Source of the DNA: Amphiura filiformis
Lineage: Eukaryota > Echinodermata > Ophiuroidea > Amphilepidida > Amphiuridae
Length of the DNA stretch: 64,000 nt
Assembly: GCF_039555335.1 (NCBI RefSeq)
Contig: NC_092629.1
Coordinates: 35,093,537-35,157,536 of the forward strand
Direction: 5' to 3'
A program made the translations under genes and the position numbers. Under the pieces are notes generated by a model that searched no databases, had not been told where the DNA came from, and saw only the letters and a program-made list of their open reading frames with translations. Shown in pieces: positions 50,545 through 62,017 of this stretch; the stretch's first letter is position 1; each line of letters begins with the position of its first letter.

Positions 50545-52240
50545 GGATCTGTGGGTACATACTGATTGTAATGCACTGGAAAATACATTTATTTGTTTTA
50601 AGAGGAAGGAGGACTCTTTTCCATAAAATTTTGTTTGAAAAGGGAAATATTAGACCCATATTTTACTTCTTTATTGAGAATCTTGCTGATTTACTTTGAG
50701 AAATGGAAATTTAGACTGCTGTAAACACACAGGCTTGATCCAAGTCTAGCATCATTTGTGGTTCTTTGTACATGAGATATATCTGAGATTTGCGCAAACA
50801 AGTCATAATAAGTGCTCCAGAATCCTTGGTTGAATTGTATTTCTGAGCTGAAATCGGTTTCAAATTTCACAAAAAGGACTAAAGTTAAGCTTACTTATGT
50901 GATCATCCAATATGAACATCTCGTAAAGTGGGCCCGTCAGTTTTATTTGATTTGATATTTTGAAATTATATGTCATGAGCTTTATCATTAATCATATGAT
51001 GTCTAGACAGGGAGTTATAGTTGCTTGAACTTTGCAATTGGCTCTACATACTGAATCATTTACTTTCATGCACGCTTTTGCATTGTAGCTCAAACTCATA
51101 TTTGTCGATTTTACCAAAGTCCATGTGATTTCAATCCTGATGGTTTCTTTGATTTCATTTGTTCGGGTTTTGACAACCCTGGATAACTCAAGAAAGCCTC
51201 TATTGAAGCTTATTTCCATTGGTGTCTAATTGAACATCGGGACGCGTTGGGAACAGTCAGGGGGTTGATACCCTACTCTTTTCTACACTGGCTGCGAATT
51301 ACATGTACAGGTGTGGCTCTCTGCACACGGGACCGACAGCTTTATGTCCCTCCGAAGGACGGGTACTTTCATGATTCATCTGCCCAATTCTAAGTGAACC
51401 ATGGGGAGAGCGGAAGTCTGAATTTAATCTACAGAAGTTGCCAATTAATTTCAGACTTTTTTCTGAATGTGGTTTGAAAAGGTCTGTAGATATGCCCATG
51501 GACATTTTGTTTTGTTTTTTCCACAAAACACTGAATAATCCTTAAAAAGTACCTTTGTTTTTCTAATATAGATATTGTACAATAGTAAAGTTAACGATAT
51601 TAATGTAACATCTAACATATGAATGTATATTGCCTTGTCATTAATACACAAATTACATATTATGAATGGGTGTCTTGCACTGATTAGTATTAAACAAACA
51701 AACCTATATTATTGGAAGTGCAACTCAAGTTTGGTTTGAGTATGGGGACATGCCTCTTGTTGTCTGCAAGTCTGAGACCTGTATTTATTTACCAACATTT
51801 TTGCCAAAATGGAAGCCATTTAGGGATTAAATCAAAATTTGACGGCAGTTGACCGCCGGTTTCTTTTGTTCTAAACAATGGAAACCGAACGGAACCGGGC
51901 AGAACCGGTGGTTGCGGTCGAGTTTTGAGTCCATCCCTTATACACCTGAGGTCCAGATTGTGGGTCAAATAAAACACAAATTTTTAATAATTTTTCTTTT
52001 GTTGTGTTTTTCAAAATTTTGGCCAAAATCTCGATTGATAAAATTGGGCCAATTTCCCGGACAAATTTGAGAACTGGAAGACGGAAAATGACACCCATTT
52101 TAGTGGGACATCCCTGGATCTTTCAGATAAATTGTCATTGTATGTATGGATACATAAAAAGTGAGAAATGGTGTGTTGTAATTTGATGAAAGGGCCAAGA
52201 CTTTCATAGCTTGCCTATTTGAGGTTATTGATAGGAAGTA
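50545..52240. other. Intergenic, no gene recognised
   Basis: Only short ORFs without family resemblance. 51780-52100 has paired GGTTCC/CCGGTTCTG-type motifs and two GCCAAAAT segments in both orientations, probably an old DNA element. Confidence 0.4.
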
Positions 52241-52249
52241 ATGATACTT

Positions 52250-52665
52250 ATAATGAAAGACAAAGATAAAGAGAATTTATCGCGTCTGACGTCATCTGTC
52301 AAATCAAACTGGAGCACGGTTTGTTTACAAGTGTCGTGATGATGACTTGCTGAACGCGGATTTATAACCGGGCGCCTTATTGTTAATTGTGCACCTTTCG
52401 ACATGCAAACCGTCTCAAAAGTTAGGTCTTTATAGTAGGAAACTTTCTTAACCGAAGGCACCATGTCAACAATGCTTAGAAAAGCTGCTTTTTGCCTTGT
52501 AAAAGTACGTAATTTTTCGCCATTTGCTGCTATTCCTTTTCTCTGATCAGCACCAGGTAGATCGGTCTTCCTTTTACACGCTGATTAACCTGTGTAAACC
52601 AATCAAAGATCGTAATTGACAGTGACATCAGACGCGATAAATTCTTTTTATCTCTGTCTTTAATT
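52250..52665 (-). mobile_element. Repeat with a conserved short reading frame, copy 2
   Basis: Inverse copy of 12325-12715. Terminal inverted repeats GATAAAGAGAATTTATCGCG and CGCGATAAATTCTTTTTATC. The minus-strand frame from 52464 reads MVPSVKKVSYYKDLTFETVCM, close to copy 1. Confidence 0.6.
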
Positions 52666-52914
52666 ATAGGATTGATTCTGTATGTGTACGCCCATTGCAT
52701 GGTTCTGCTACTAGTGACTATGCCTTATGCGATTGCGAGGAGAGCTTTGATCTGTCAGCATACATGACTGGGAATTGAACCAGTCACATAACAATGTGCT
52801 AAGTTATGCTTTCTTTCATGGCTATTGCCAGTTCAAGGTTCTCCTTGCATATGGTGCAACTGTGTGTGTAATGGGTGTACTATGATATGGGAGTTATGCA
52901 CAAGCAATGGGTTG

Positions 52915-53405
52915 GGTTATTCCAGTTGAAATACATTATGATCACAGAGGAGAGAGAAAAGAGAAAGTACCACCATTCAAAGTCCCTGTGTATTGTATGC
53001 TACCAGTTCTCGCATATTCATGAGGGCCGATTGTTCGATCGTGCCATGTGAAACAATCACGCCAGCGCTGCGTGCCTTCGCGTTAGAGCATTGCGTGCTT
53101 TCGCGATTACGCAATCGACCATAAAAATATGCGGTAATTGCGAAGCAGTCTCGCCTGTCGCATTTCATGGAACAATCGGCCCTCATTATCGGATGATGCG
53201 GAGACTTTGACTGGTGGTACGCTCTCTGTAGTACTCTGTGATTATGATACACGCCTATGGAAGATAGGATCGTAATCTCCCACACAGGGGGTGTAGGTTT
53301 CAAATGGAGTCGCCCATTGAGGTAATCTCATTTGAAATTCACACCCCCTGTGTGGGAGATAAAGGTCATGTCTTCCATAGGGGGTGTACAAATTTCAAAT
53401 GGAAT
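52915..53405. mobile_element. MITE family A split by another insertion
   Basis: GGTTATTCCAGTTGAAATAC (52915) and CACGCCTATGGAAGATAGGA (53252) are the two sides of one family A copy; between them lies the family E element. The right arm continues to GGGGGTGTACAAATTTCAAATGG at 53400. Confidence 0.66.
52930..53242. mobile_element. Inverted-repeat element family E, copy 2
   Basis: Ends ATCACAGAG and CTCTGTGAT, then TACCACCATTCAAAGTC on the left and GACTTTGACTGGTGGTA on the right, inverted. Middle: GCATATTCATGAGGGCCGAT and ATCGGCCCTCATTATC. Copy 1 is at 39560-39835. Confidence 0.66.
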
Positions 53406-53525
53406 TAATTTACAGTCCATTGCAGCTTACAGGAACTGAACAATGAGTTGATTACCAAGTAAAAAGTGCCTGCTTGTATATGACATAGAAGATAATATGG
53501 AAATAATGTAACAAGAATAAACATC

Positions 53526-53663
53526 GTCACTGGGCGGGAAAAACCTCACATGCCCTTGAACATGGATGAAGCTAACTATTCAATATAAAGTCTACACCTA
53601 CAAGGCGCTATCCATGTTCAAGGGCCAAAAGTACACATGAGGTTTTTCCCGCCCAGTGACGAC
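53526..53663. mobile_element. Small palindromic element
   Basis: CGTCACTGGGCGGGAAAAACC and GGTTTTTCCCGCCCAGTGACG are inverted, followed by CCCTTGAACATGGAT / ATCCATGTTCAAGGG. Loop about 50 bases. Confidence 0.76.
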
Positions 53664-53847
53664 ATGCAAAATAGAATCAAAATGCAAAATGTTTAATTTC
53701 TGAAAAAAGTGCACTGCGTAAATTTAGTGTATGATTAACTTCTTGTTATTATTTAAGGCAACAGAAAAAAATATGGCAGAGATTTGTTAGGGTATTAAAG
53801 AGACAAGAATGTTTGTTTCATGTTTAACACATCAAGGGTATGTCAGT

Positions 53848-53970
53848 TGAAAGGAAGACATGAGTTTAATCTTCCACACAGGGAGTTTGAATTTACAAAT
53901 GGGGATTACCTGAATGGGCATCTCCATTTAAAATCTACATCCCCTGTGTGAGAGATTAAGGTCATGTCTT
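53848..53970. mobile_element. MITE family A, interior only
   Basis: AGACATGAGTTTAATCTTCC, CACACAGGGAGTTTGAA and the inverse half ending AAGGTCATGTCTT; the outer TATTCCAG ends are lost. Confidence 0.62.
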
Positions 53971-54057
53971 ATAATAATTGAAGCGATGCGATTCCCCTTT
54001 GCATTCCTCATGGGTGTCTCTATTCTTGGTCTATAAATCAAGGGATTAATGTAAGAA

Positions 54058-54287
54058 AGGCCTATCTGCAATAGCTGCCCTATAGACAATTTGACCATTA
54101 CTGCATTCTATATTGTACACATATAACACCTGGCAGCTATTGGAGATAGGCCATTCATGCATTACACCCTGATATCGAGGGTTAAAGGCCTATCTACATT
54201 AGCTGCCCTATAGACAATTTTGCCATTTCTGCATTCTAAATTGTACACATATGACACCTGGCAGCTATTGCAGATAAGCCTTTCTTG
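54058..54287. repeat. Two tandem copies of a hairpin element
   Basis: Each copy is GGCCTATCTGCAATAGCTGCC, about 60 bases, then GGCAGCTATTGCAGATAGGCC (54058-54158, 54186-54287). The loop holds CATTCTATATTGTACACATA in both. Spacing about 128 bases. Confidence 0.72.
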
Positions 54288-54472
54288 CTCTAAACTCCCT
54301 AAATACTCTACCATGATATGAGAAGACGGGTATGTAGTTAGTATAAATGTGACTTCGTAATAATAATTTTCTCTTCAATGCAAGTAAAAATTTAGCTGGT
54401 TGGTAACATGTAACATTTGTTTAATAATATTCACACAAAAATATTGTTATCTACATAATAGTAAAGAACAAT

Positions 54473-54735
54473 GGGCTATTGTTATTTGAATTGAAATCTG
54501 CCATACCCCTGTGGAAGATTTAGGACAAATGTTCCACAGGGGGACTATGTTTTTTCAAATGGAATTGAATAGGGTTAATTATCATGCAACCCATATTCAC
54601 CCTACAATTATGGCTATACAGGACAGGAGTGAGTGTTTCAAATGGAATTTCATCTAATTGTCTATTCTATTTGAAACTATACTCCCTCTATGGAAGATTG
54701 TTGCTAAATCTTCCACAGGGCACACCGACATCGCC
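54473..54735. mobile_element. MITE family A2, eroded
   Basis: GGGCTATTGTTATTTGAATTG, CCCCTGTGGAAGATTTAGG, TTCCACAGGGGGACTATG, a second TTTCAAATGGAATTTCATC and CTCTATGGAAGATTG. Confidence 0.58.
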
Positions 54736-55469
54736 TGGCTAATAATTATTTGGTGCAGCAGAGACATTAAAATGAATACACGGGATCGATACACGTGAAT
54801 TGCTATGCACGATTTTGATATCAGACGAAAATCTTGGATACTGAGTTAGAAAATGATGAATATCTCCGTAAATGAATTTTTTCTCAAGAAACCAGATGTG
54901 GTCTCATACACTTGAAAATACGTGTTGAACAGATATTATAGTCGTTAGCGTGCACTTTGAAAATTGGCCGTGCGCTTTGAACTCAAAATTTGACCAAAAC
55001 TCTCAATTTTATATTGCGTTGGTCCTGTAGGCCTATGGACTACAGCGCGCAGCAGGCTATAGCGGCACTCACTCAAGTGGAGACAGTATATTAACCATTG
55101 ACCGCAATGTCGTATACAAGCTTGCTCACACAGCGAGAAATCAATTACCCGCTCTATTGTCATAGCCTTAGTCAGGTCACTTCGCTAATAATATGCATCT
55201 CATAAGGTCCGAATAAAATAGCCATGTGTGGCTGTGGATTCAACCTACCATTGCGATTTCTACTATGAAGATATCGGGGCGATGTCACTGTGCAGGGGGT
55301 GTATGGATTTCAATAGAATTAGAAATTCCACCAAGGAAAATGTACGTGATATGTAATATTGTATATACCATCATATCCATCATTACTGGTTTTGTTTTCT
55401 TCGTTCTTTGTTAGTAATTTTTATTTTCAAACTGCCGTGTAGTTATGCAGACCAACCCTGATTTTGGAG

Positions 55470-55825
55470 TCTTGTGCTAGTTTCATACTTTTGTGCCGCT
55501 TTGCTACTCTGATGACAATTTTGAGTCGCTGCACAGTCGCACCAGAAACGCTAGCGGTGACCAGCGGCAAGCCGATATATCGATCACTCCACCATTTTGC
55601 CCAAAGCAGCAGATCGCAGGGAGTTGAATTCAAGTTAACTTGGGAGCGCCGTTGCTCTGACATATAAGAATAGGATACAATTTTTGGCCAATGAGCACAG
55701 AGCGGTAATGTGTGGCAACATCAGTCATGCCACTGGCATACAGCTCCGCTTGAGAAAAGTCCAGCATGGTGAAAAGTCACACCGCTCAGCAGCAAGCGGC
55801 AGAAAGTATGAAACCAGCATTAAGA
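55470..55825. mobile_element. Inverted-repeat element with GCCGCTT ends
   Basis: GCTAGTTTCATACTTTTGTGCC at the left and AGCGGCAGAAAGTATGAAACC at the right are inverted. Interior is richer in CG than the surroundings. Truncated relative at 25680-25905. Confidence 0.68.
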
Positions 55826-55870
55826 GCAATACAACTTTCTTCTTATTGGCTTACATCATATATATACAAC

Positions 55871-56057
55871 GTGGGCTATTACGGTTGAAATCCTTACACC
55901 CCAATAGAAGACATGACCTTAATCTTCTACACAGGTGGTGTAAAACTTCAAATGCAGTAACTTGAACTAGTGACGCTATTTGAAATTCACCCTCACTGTG
56001 GGAGATTGAGATCATGCCTTCCATAGGGGGTGTATGGATTTCAGCTGGACAACCCCG
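55871..56057. mobile_element. MITE family A, complete
   Basis: GGGCTATTACGGTTGAAATCC on the left and GGATTTCAGCTGGACAACCC on the right, with AGACATGACCTTAATCTTC and CATGCCTTCCATAGGGGG cores. Confidence 0.72.
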
Positions 56058-56149
56058 TTGCATGTTGGAGAGTTCTGAAAATGTTTGATTATGTTTCTAT
56101 GATTAGTTTTTTTTAAGTGCAATTTTTTTATTCCATTTAATTGTTGAGT

Positions 56150-56420
56150 GTCAGAGAAGATACCTTTCACTTCCCACAATGCATTCCTCCCATTTCAGTT
56201 TTCTGTACTAATTTGCTATCTAGTGCAACATGGGTCGATAGTGACAAAAAGTACCGCAATGAACAGAGCACATCTAGATCGTGCAAAATGTTTAGCCAGT
56301 CTATTCTAAACATGAAAACAGCAAAAACCTTGACCAATTAATACAAGTGTCATCTGCTGTAATGAGGTGATGCATCATGTTACAAAGGATTCTGGGAAGG
56401 GTAAGATGTCTCCTCTGGTT
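56150..56420 (+). mobile_element. Palindromic element, family G, copy 2
   Basis: AGAGAAGATACCTTTCACTTCC at the left; GGAAGGGTAAGATGTCTCCTCT at the right. Shares the inner block with 2525-2830 in inverse orientation. Confidence 0.58.
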
Positions 56421-56444
56421 GAGTGTATCCCCCCGTGCATCCGT

Positions 56445-56905
56445 GGGTATTCATGCTCGTCGAAAACTTCACAAAATATGGGGTGTTTTCAGATGAAAAA
56501 ACGCGATTGGCGAAACACAAAAAACGGGGTGTTTTTTCAAACCATGTGTTTGCGAAATCGAAAAAAGGGTATTTTCATCAAAATATCACTTCTCTTACTT
56601 GCTTTTACCAGAGAAGAGGTAATATTTTATTATATTTCCTGTGATTTTACGAAAATATTGCAGTTTCACAATTTTCCATTCTGCGCATCCTGTGTGTTTG
56701 GGCCAAGTGTTTTGTGTTTCTGCCATAAAAGGGTATATTAGAAATATTGTTTGTGTTTTAGCGAAAATAGGGGTATTGTCGAAGGGCAAATAATTTGTGA
56801 AATCGCTAAAAAAGGGGTGTTTTACCCCTGAAAACTTTGTGAAATGAGATGCAAAAGGGGGTGTTTTAAAAGTTCACCAACAAGCATGAATACTCGCGGG
56901 GGCTG
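56445..56905. mobile_element. Element with repeated AAAAAGGGGTGTTTT units
   Basis: GTATTCATGCTCGTCGAAAAC at the left, AAGCATGAATACTCGC at the right, inverted over about 14 bases. At least six units like AAAACGGGGTGTTTTTT. Similar G-rich units occur near 760-810. Confidence 0.55.
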
Positions 56906-57834
56906 GGTGTATCAATTACAAAAAACTAAAAAACACCACATACTGATGGTTTTTGTGCAAAAATCTGCAATTGGAATAGCCCCAAACAATTATATAGTGG
57001 TAAGTAGTGCCCCCTGTCATTTGTATAGAGTGGCGTGATTCATGCATGTGTACTAAAACAAAAGAGACCTTGATCTAGAATAGCAATGGTAAATTAGCCA
57101 TACTGGATTACCATGCATGAGGTCCAAAATAAATAACCTGTGGAATTTATTGGCAAAAGAATGGAATTGGTGTCTATAAGCGTGAGCGTTGCAAGCGTTT
57201 GCACTTGGCACTTTTTCAGCACAACACATTAAATTCCGGATGCATTTTGTAATTAAAATTTGCCGGTCACATGTGATGTGGAGATGCTCTGCATGAACAC
57301 AAACATGGCAGAGCCAGCGCTCTCAAAGTTGAATCTCTTTCACTAGAACAAGCAAGTATATACATATTATAGTCTTGTTCATATGTACAATACTTATGTC
57401 ATAATTGTAAACATGTTCTTTGTATATTAATGAAATTGGGCTACCAAATAGCGGGTTTGGCAACCCTCCATTTATCTGTGTAGATGTGTTTACATTGGCG
57501 ATACCCTCTGTTGGTCCAAGATAAAAACTGCGTGGCAGAAGACCATATTAGTGGATCGCAAGATCATCTCAAACAAGCTTCTACCCACAAATTGTGTGTT
57601 GTGAGTGCGTACACCTGTCAAACGCATACTTTAATTACTGCGTACACGTTGCAAAAGCCTTCTGACGCATTGCTAAAAAATGCGAGAAACAAAAATGCAC
57701 ATTTTGCACATGCGTTTGCAGGGATACCCTCATTTTGGTAGCAAGATGGTAGATCCGTGCAAAGGGCGAATAGTATATGGAGGAAGTTGATTACACAAAT
57801 CGTTTCAATATTCTTTTAATTCATACATTTGTGA

Positions 57835-57985
57835 AGTTTCATGACCATATTTGGAATCAGCATGAAAATGCATTAAAATGAGTACAAACAAGCGTAGTAT
57901 TGGTTCAGTGGTTCTTAAGATAGCTCTTGATATTTTGAGAATATATCTCAAAACTTTTTTTTTAATGTTGAAGCCTATGGCTAAC
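57835..57985 (+). mobile_element. Dispersed repeat family C, copy
   Basis: GTTTCATGACCATATTTGG, AATCAGCATGAAAATGCATT, ACAAACAAGCGTAGTATTGG, GATATTTTGAGAATATATC in the family order. Confidence 0.64.
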
Positions 57986-58254
57986 AAGAAGAGCATTAAC
58001 ATTAGTTTCAAAGCAAATACCACTACTAATGTTATTAAACTTGCATACCTGTGAATCAAGCTGCATATGATAATATCACAAAATTAAAACAAAGGTTCTG
58101 CAAGTTGGGTTTGAAAAATAAATTATATAGTGTCTGGTCACCCTGAATGTACACATGTGACATCATAGGTCAACTCTACCATACAGAATCTGTAACAAAT
58201 ACACTGAATTAAAACCAGAGAACTGCCACATACAATAGCGCTGTCAGCTATGTG

Positions 58255-58426
58255 CAGTGGCGTGCGCAGCACATTTAAAGTGGGGGCCAGGTTGTTCAGT
58301 TACCCCGAATGGAATCTGATTAGGAGCAAATTTTGATGTTTTTAACGTTTTTCCCCCCTGAATTCCCCGAATGACCAACAAAAGTGGAGGGGGGAATGGC
58401 CCCCCTGCCCTTTGTGCATGCCACTG
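58255..58426. mobile_element. Small hAT-like MITE with 8-bp target duplication
   Basis: GCTATGTG directly precedes (58247-58254) and follows (58427-58434) the element. Terminal repeats CAGTGGCGTGCGCA and TGTGCATGCCACTG. The length, 172 bases, leaves no room for a gene. Confidence 0.8.
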
Positions 58427-58454
58427 GCTATGTGGGGGGTAACAAACGAAATCT

Positions 58455-58974
58455 CATCTCATCTGAAGTGTTCTTTTAGGTATCGCGTGCAGGTCGTATC
58501 AAGTGCGTCTCTCAAATGTGATGTCGCCACAGGATTAAAACCAGAGAACCAGGACTCGACCGCCATCTTGATACAGGCATGGAGCAAAAATTGGGGTATT
58601 CGGTTTCCCTCGGAATGCGCTTGAGGCATTTGTTGTCATGCAAGCGCGACATGGATGATGGGTGCATTTGAGAGACGCACTTGATGCGACCTGCACGCGA
58701 GTACCAAGACGCTTCAGATGAGACGCAGAATTGTTTTTGTTCGTCTCCGCGCACCGTCGGCAAGGACCCGAATACCCCCAATTTTCTCCCCATAGCTGAC
58801 GCCGCGATTGTACGTGGCGGTATAGGGAGTCCCGGGTCTCCTTCTCTAATTCTGTGGATGTCGCTCACATGACAATGATCACCTGGAGTGCATTCAGAGC
58901 AAAGCCAAATACCCCTAATTTTTGCCCCATGCACGTATCAAGAGGTGGTCGAGTCTGGGTTCTCTGGTTTTGAT
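58455..58974. repeat. Two interlocked inverted repeats
   Basis: Pair 1: 58455-58525 (CATCTGAAGTG..., GTGCAGGTCG, AAGTGCGTCTCTCAAATG) with 58660-58726. Pair 2: 58534-58605 (AAAACCAGAGAACCAGGACTC, GGCATGGAGCAAAAATTGGG) with 58905-58974. The order is 1-2-1'-2', so the pairs cross instead of nesting. The ORFs here are mirror artefacts. Confidence 0.68.
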
Positions 58975-59524
58975 CCATTCTGTGATCAAATACTAGAATT
59001 ACAATCTTTGTGAAGTTATTGTATAATAATTCAAAATAGTATGTGTATGTGTAATATTATGTTATTTATAAAGTATATATCATTCATGATGTTTATTATA
59101 ATATATGCAAAGAAATGGGAAACAAAATAAACTATGGCACATGATACAATGGCATTTCAATTGATTTCCTTATATTTAGATCAAACACAGTGTAGCATGA
59201 TTATGGGAGGGGGGCACCAACCATGATGGGGGGAACTGGCCTGGTATGGGGGCACAAGCCATTTTTTTAGCACTTTTCCAATGGGATTTTCTAAATGTTC
59301 ATATAGATTGGAGCATGTGAACCCCCTCCATGCCCCTGTGAGTCATGGAAGGGGCACTGCATAAATAGGCACTGCATAAATATGAGATTGGTATTGGAAA
59401 TCCTCTATGGAAGACATGACCTTAAACCTAACCCAACCAGAGCTCACTAAAGCTCACTATTAAAACCACTGCTTGTGCATGCATTCCACGTGATGTGATG
59501 ACGCAATCAGCCCAAGTCATCTAT

Positions 59525-59625
59525 ACCCAGGGAACCGCTGGCCAGGCCAGCGTAACCTTAGTGGCTAGAGGCTGGTGATCTTCATGTGGCATGCGAGGAG
59601 GTTCGAATCCCGGGGGTACCAAGTG
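59525..59625 (+). mobile_element. tRNA-like SINE head
   Basis: A-box-like TAGTGGCTAGAGG (59560) and a B box GGTTCGAATCC (59600-59610) at about 40 bases spacing, then GGGGGTACCAAG. The acceptor stem does not pair well with the 5' side, so I take it as a SINE head rather than a tRNA gene. Confidence 0.5.
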
Positions 59626-60138
59626 ACTTCTTTGTTCATCTATCCTTTTTCATTTCTTCTTTCCCGTCTGATGGCAAAAATACATGGGTACAGTTCGGGT
59701 TATTGACATGTTTTTGGCTGAAACAACACCTCTTTTGTAAAACGTACATAACTCATTCACAACAATAAATCAACCAAGATTTCAAAGTACATGGTTTGCA
59801 GAATGAACTTTTGCAAAACATCAAAGTGTTATTTTTCAATATATTGATTTAGATAATGAAAATCGATTTTTTTTTTTTTTTTCTTCGACCAACAATACCT
59901 TGTCTACCCTTAAATACATGACTTTCGGCGTAACCACTAACAGGCTATGGTAGCACATCCATGATATGGTGCAAAAAAACTGAATTAGCAATTTTGAGGA
60001 TTTTCCTAGAGAAAAATTATTATTATTTTAATTATGATGCTATAGACCTTCAATCCAATCTTCAAAACAAATTTGAATTTGTTAATGAATACATTCATTT
60101 GATGTACATAGTTTGATTTCACATCAAAACGGAATTAT

Positions 60139-61257
60139 TTAAAGACCCATTCAGTGATCCCAGCGCAAGTGTGAAAAAATTAAAATTGTTTTTAAATTGC
60201 TTTAAAGTGAAGGATAACTTATTCAAATTGTCATTTGGTATTTTTGAAATGACAAATTTGGCAAAATTTGAAGCACCATTCAAATACATGTAGCTAATTT
60301 AGATACTGTCAGTATCTAAATTACAGATTCCTTTAAAGATTCCTGTAAAATGTCTTATTGTGTTAAAAATACACCGCTTTCGGCTGAACCACTCGCAGGC
60401 TATGTTAGCACATGAGTGAGTGGCTAAGAGCTGAGTTGCAAAAGGGCTTACATCCACTTTTTGACTTTTTGAGAAAAACAGCTTTTTTTAATTGTGCAAT
60501 TATTACTTGTTCGATTTGATTCATTTTGGTTTTGGATAAAGTGTTGATGGATAGAAACTAAAAGAATAGGTTTGGTACAATTTTCAAGCCTTTCTATTTA
60601 TTTTATTATTTCTTTTATATCACGCCTTTTGTGGATGTAAGCCCTTTTGCAGCACAATTAATTTAGCTGTTTTCTAGAAACCACCTTTGCAATCAAATAT
60701 GAGCCCATTTTGTTGCACTGTGTTATGCAACTTGACTAATGCTTTCAAAATCAAAAAGAAAAATTGAAATATCTCATTTACTTGTTTAATTATGAATTTT
60801 TAATTAAATTTTTTGAGTATTTCCGAAGATACAACTTTTGTTAATTAAAATTAATTTTTTCAAACATAGTGACCCAAAAACAGTTCCTTTTGGTTTTAAA
60901 AGTTAAAGAACATTCAAGGCTACTATAAAACATCAAAAAATTAAAATAAAACTATTTTCCTAAAGTGTTATATTCATTTTAAGTTCAGATTTCCGGAAAT
61001 TCCCGAAGATTTCCCGAAGGGAAAATATACCATATCTCCGGAAGGGAAGGTGGTACGAAGATCAAACAACCACCAAATTGTGTATTTTTACCCACACTAT
61101 AATGTTATACCAATAACTCAATTTCGGCCAGGGGTGGACGTAAGCCCTTTTGCATCTCAGCTCTTCCAAGTTGATGTCAATGACAAAGGTACCAAAATCT
61201 GAATTTTGATGATTTTTACGATCGTCCAGATGAGCAAATCACTGAATGGGCCTTTAA
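60139..61257. mobile_element. TTAA-flanked long inverted-repeat element (about 1.1 kb)
   Basis: TTAA at 60139-60142 and 61254-61257; ends TTAAAGACCCATTCAGTGATC and TCACTGAATGGGCCTTTAA. Inside, a second inverted pair GAGCTGAGTTGCAAAAGGGC (60432) / CCCTTTTGCATCTCAGCTC (about 61145) and a GTGGATGTAAGCCCTTTTGC at 60632. No transposase ORF. Confidence 0.66.
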
Positions 61258-61478
61258 TGCTATGATATTTGATAAAATGTCATTTACTTTTTTATGGAAA
61301 TCAACTCACTACTTCAACATTTTGAAGAAGAAAAAAAACAACAGTTTTGACGCCAAATATATAAATATTTTCACTTGGTATAGCTCAAGATCAGACAATT
61401 TTATATAAGTGCCAACATTAGCAAACCAAGTGATATGCTATAATATCAAATTAATCTCAAAATATATTTTCATTATAC

Positions 61479-61966
61479 AGGCTGAGTCAAAAAGAAGTAA
61501 ACTCATGTTTGAGGGGCTGTAACTCGAGATCTGCAAGAAATCTGCTAAAAATAACAATACCACTGGAAAGAGCGAATTACTACTACTACTATACTACTAA
61601 TTTTAAACCGCGCCAAAAACCAAAACAATTTGCACTAAGGCGCATGAAAACATAAACAATAGATGAAAACAAGAATAATATAATACATAAAAACATCATA
61701 ACATCAGATAAAGTCCAAAATCAAGCAAAATGAATACAGTTACTGACTGAAAGCAATATTGAAGAGATGTTGTTTAAGCAGTTTCTTGAAAATGTCAATT
61801 GAAGAAGCGGTTTTGATATGGAATTCTACACTACAATTCTACACGTCTAAATAAAAAAAAAGAATTGTTGCAATTGCTCACAGCAAACTTCAGCAAACTA
61901 AAGTTACACTCATTTGAATACCACCCAAACATGAGTTTACTTCTTTTTGACTCGGCCTGCACTATT
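61479..61966. mobile_element. Mariner-like MITE with a LINE tail inside
   Basis: CAGGCTGAGTCAAAAAGAAG and CTTCTTTTTGACTCGGCCTG are inverted, preceded by TA. The CAGG..AAAAAG start is typical of mariner/Tc1 ends. Interior 61580-61860 is a reversed LINE fragment. Confidence 0.66.
61580..61860 (-). mobile_element. L2-like LINE 3' end
   Basis: On the minus strand KTASSIDIFKKLLKQHLFNIAFSQ ends at TAA 61742-61740, the usual F+K.LLK.HLF..AF end of L2/CR1 reverse transcriptases. It is followed by about 140 bases and a GCGCGGTTTAAAATTAGTAG end with a (TAG)n tail near 61585. Confidence 0.7.
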
Positions 61967-62017
61967 ATATAGATGTGTCATCATGTGTGTTTTGCAGTCC
62001 TACTAAAAACATTTTTG

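Noticed and set aside
58512-58934. 140-codon minus-strand ORF and a partner on the plus strand
   Set aside because: Both lie in crossing inverted repeats and partly mirror each other; no domain is recognisable.
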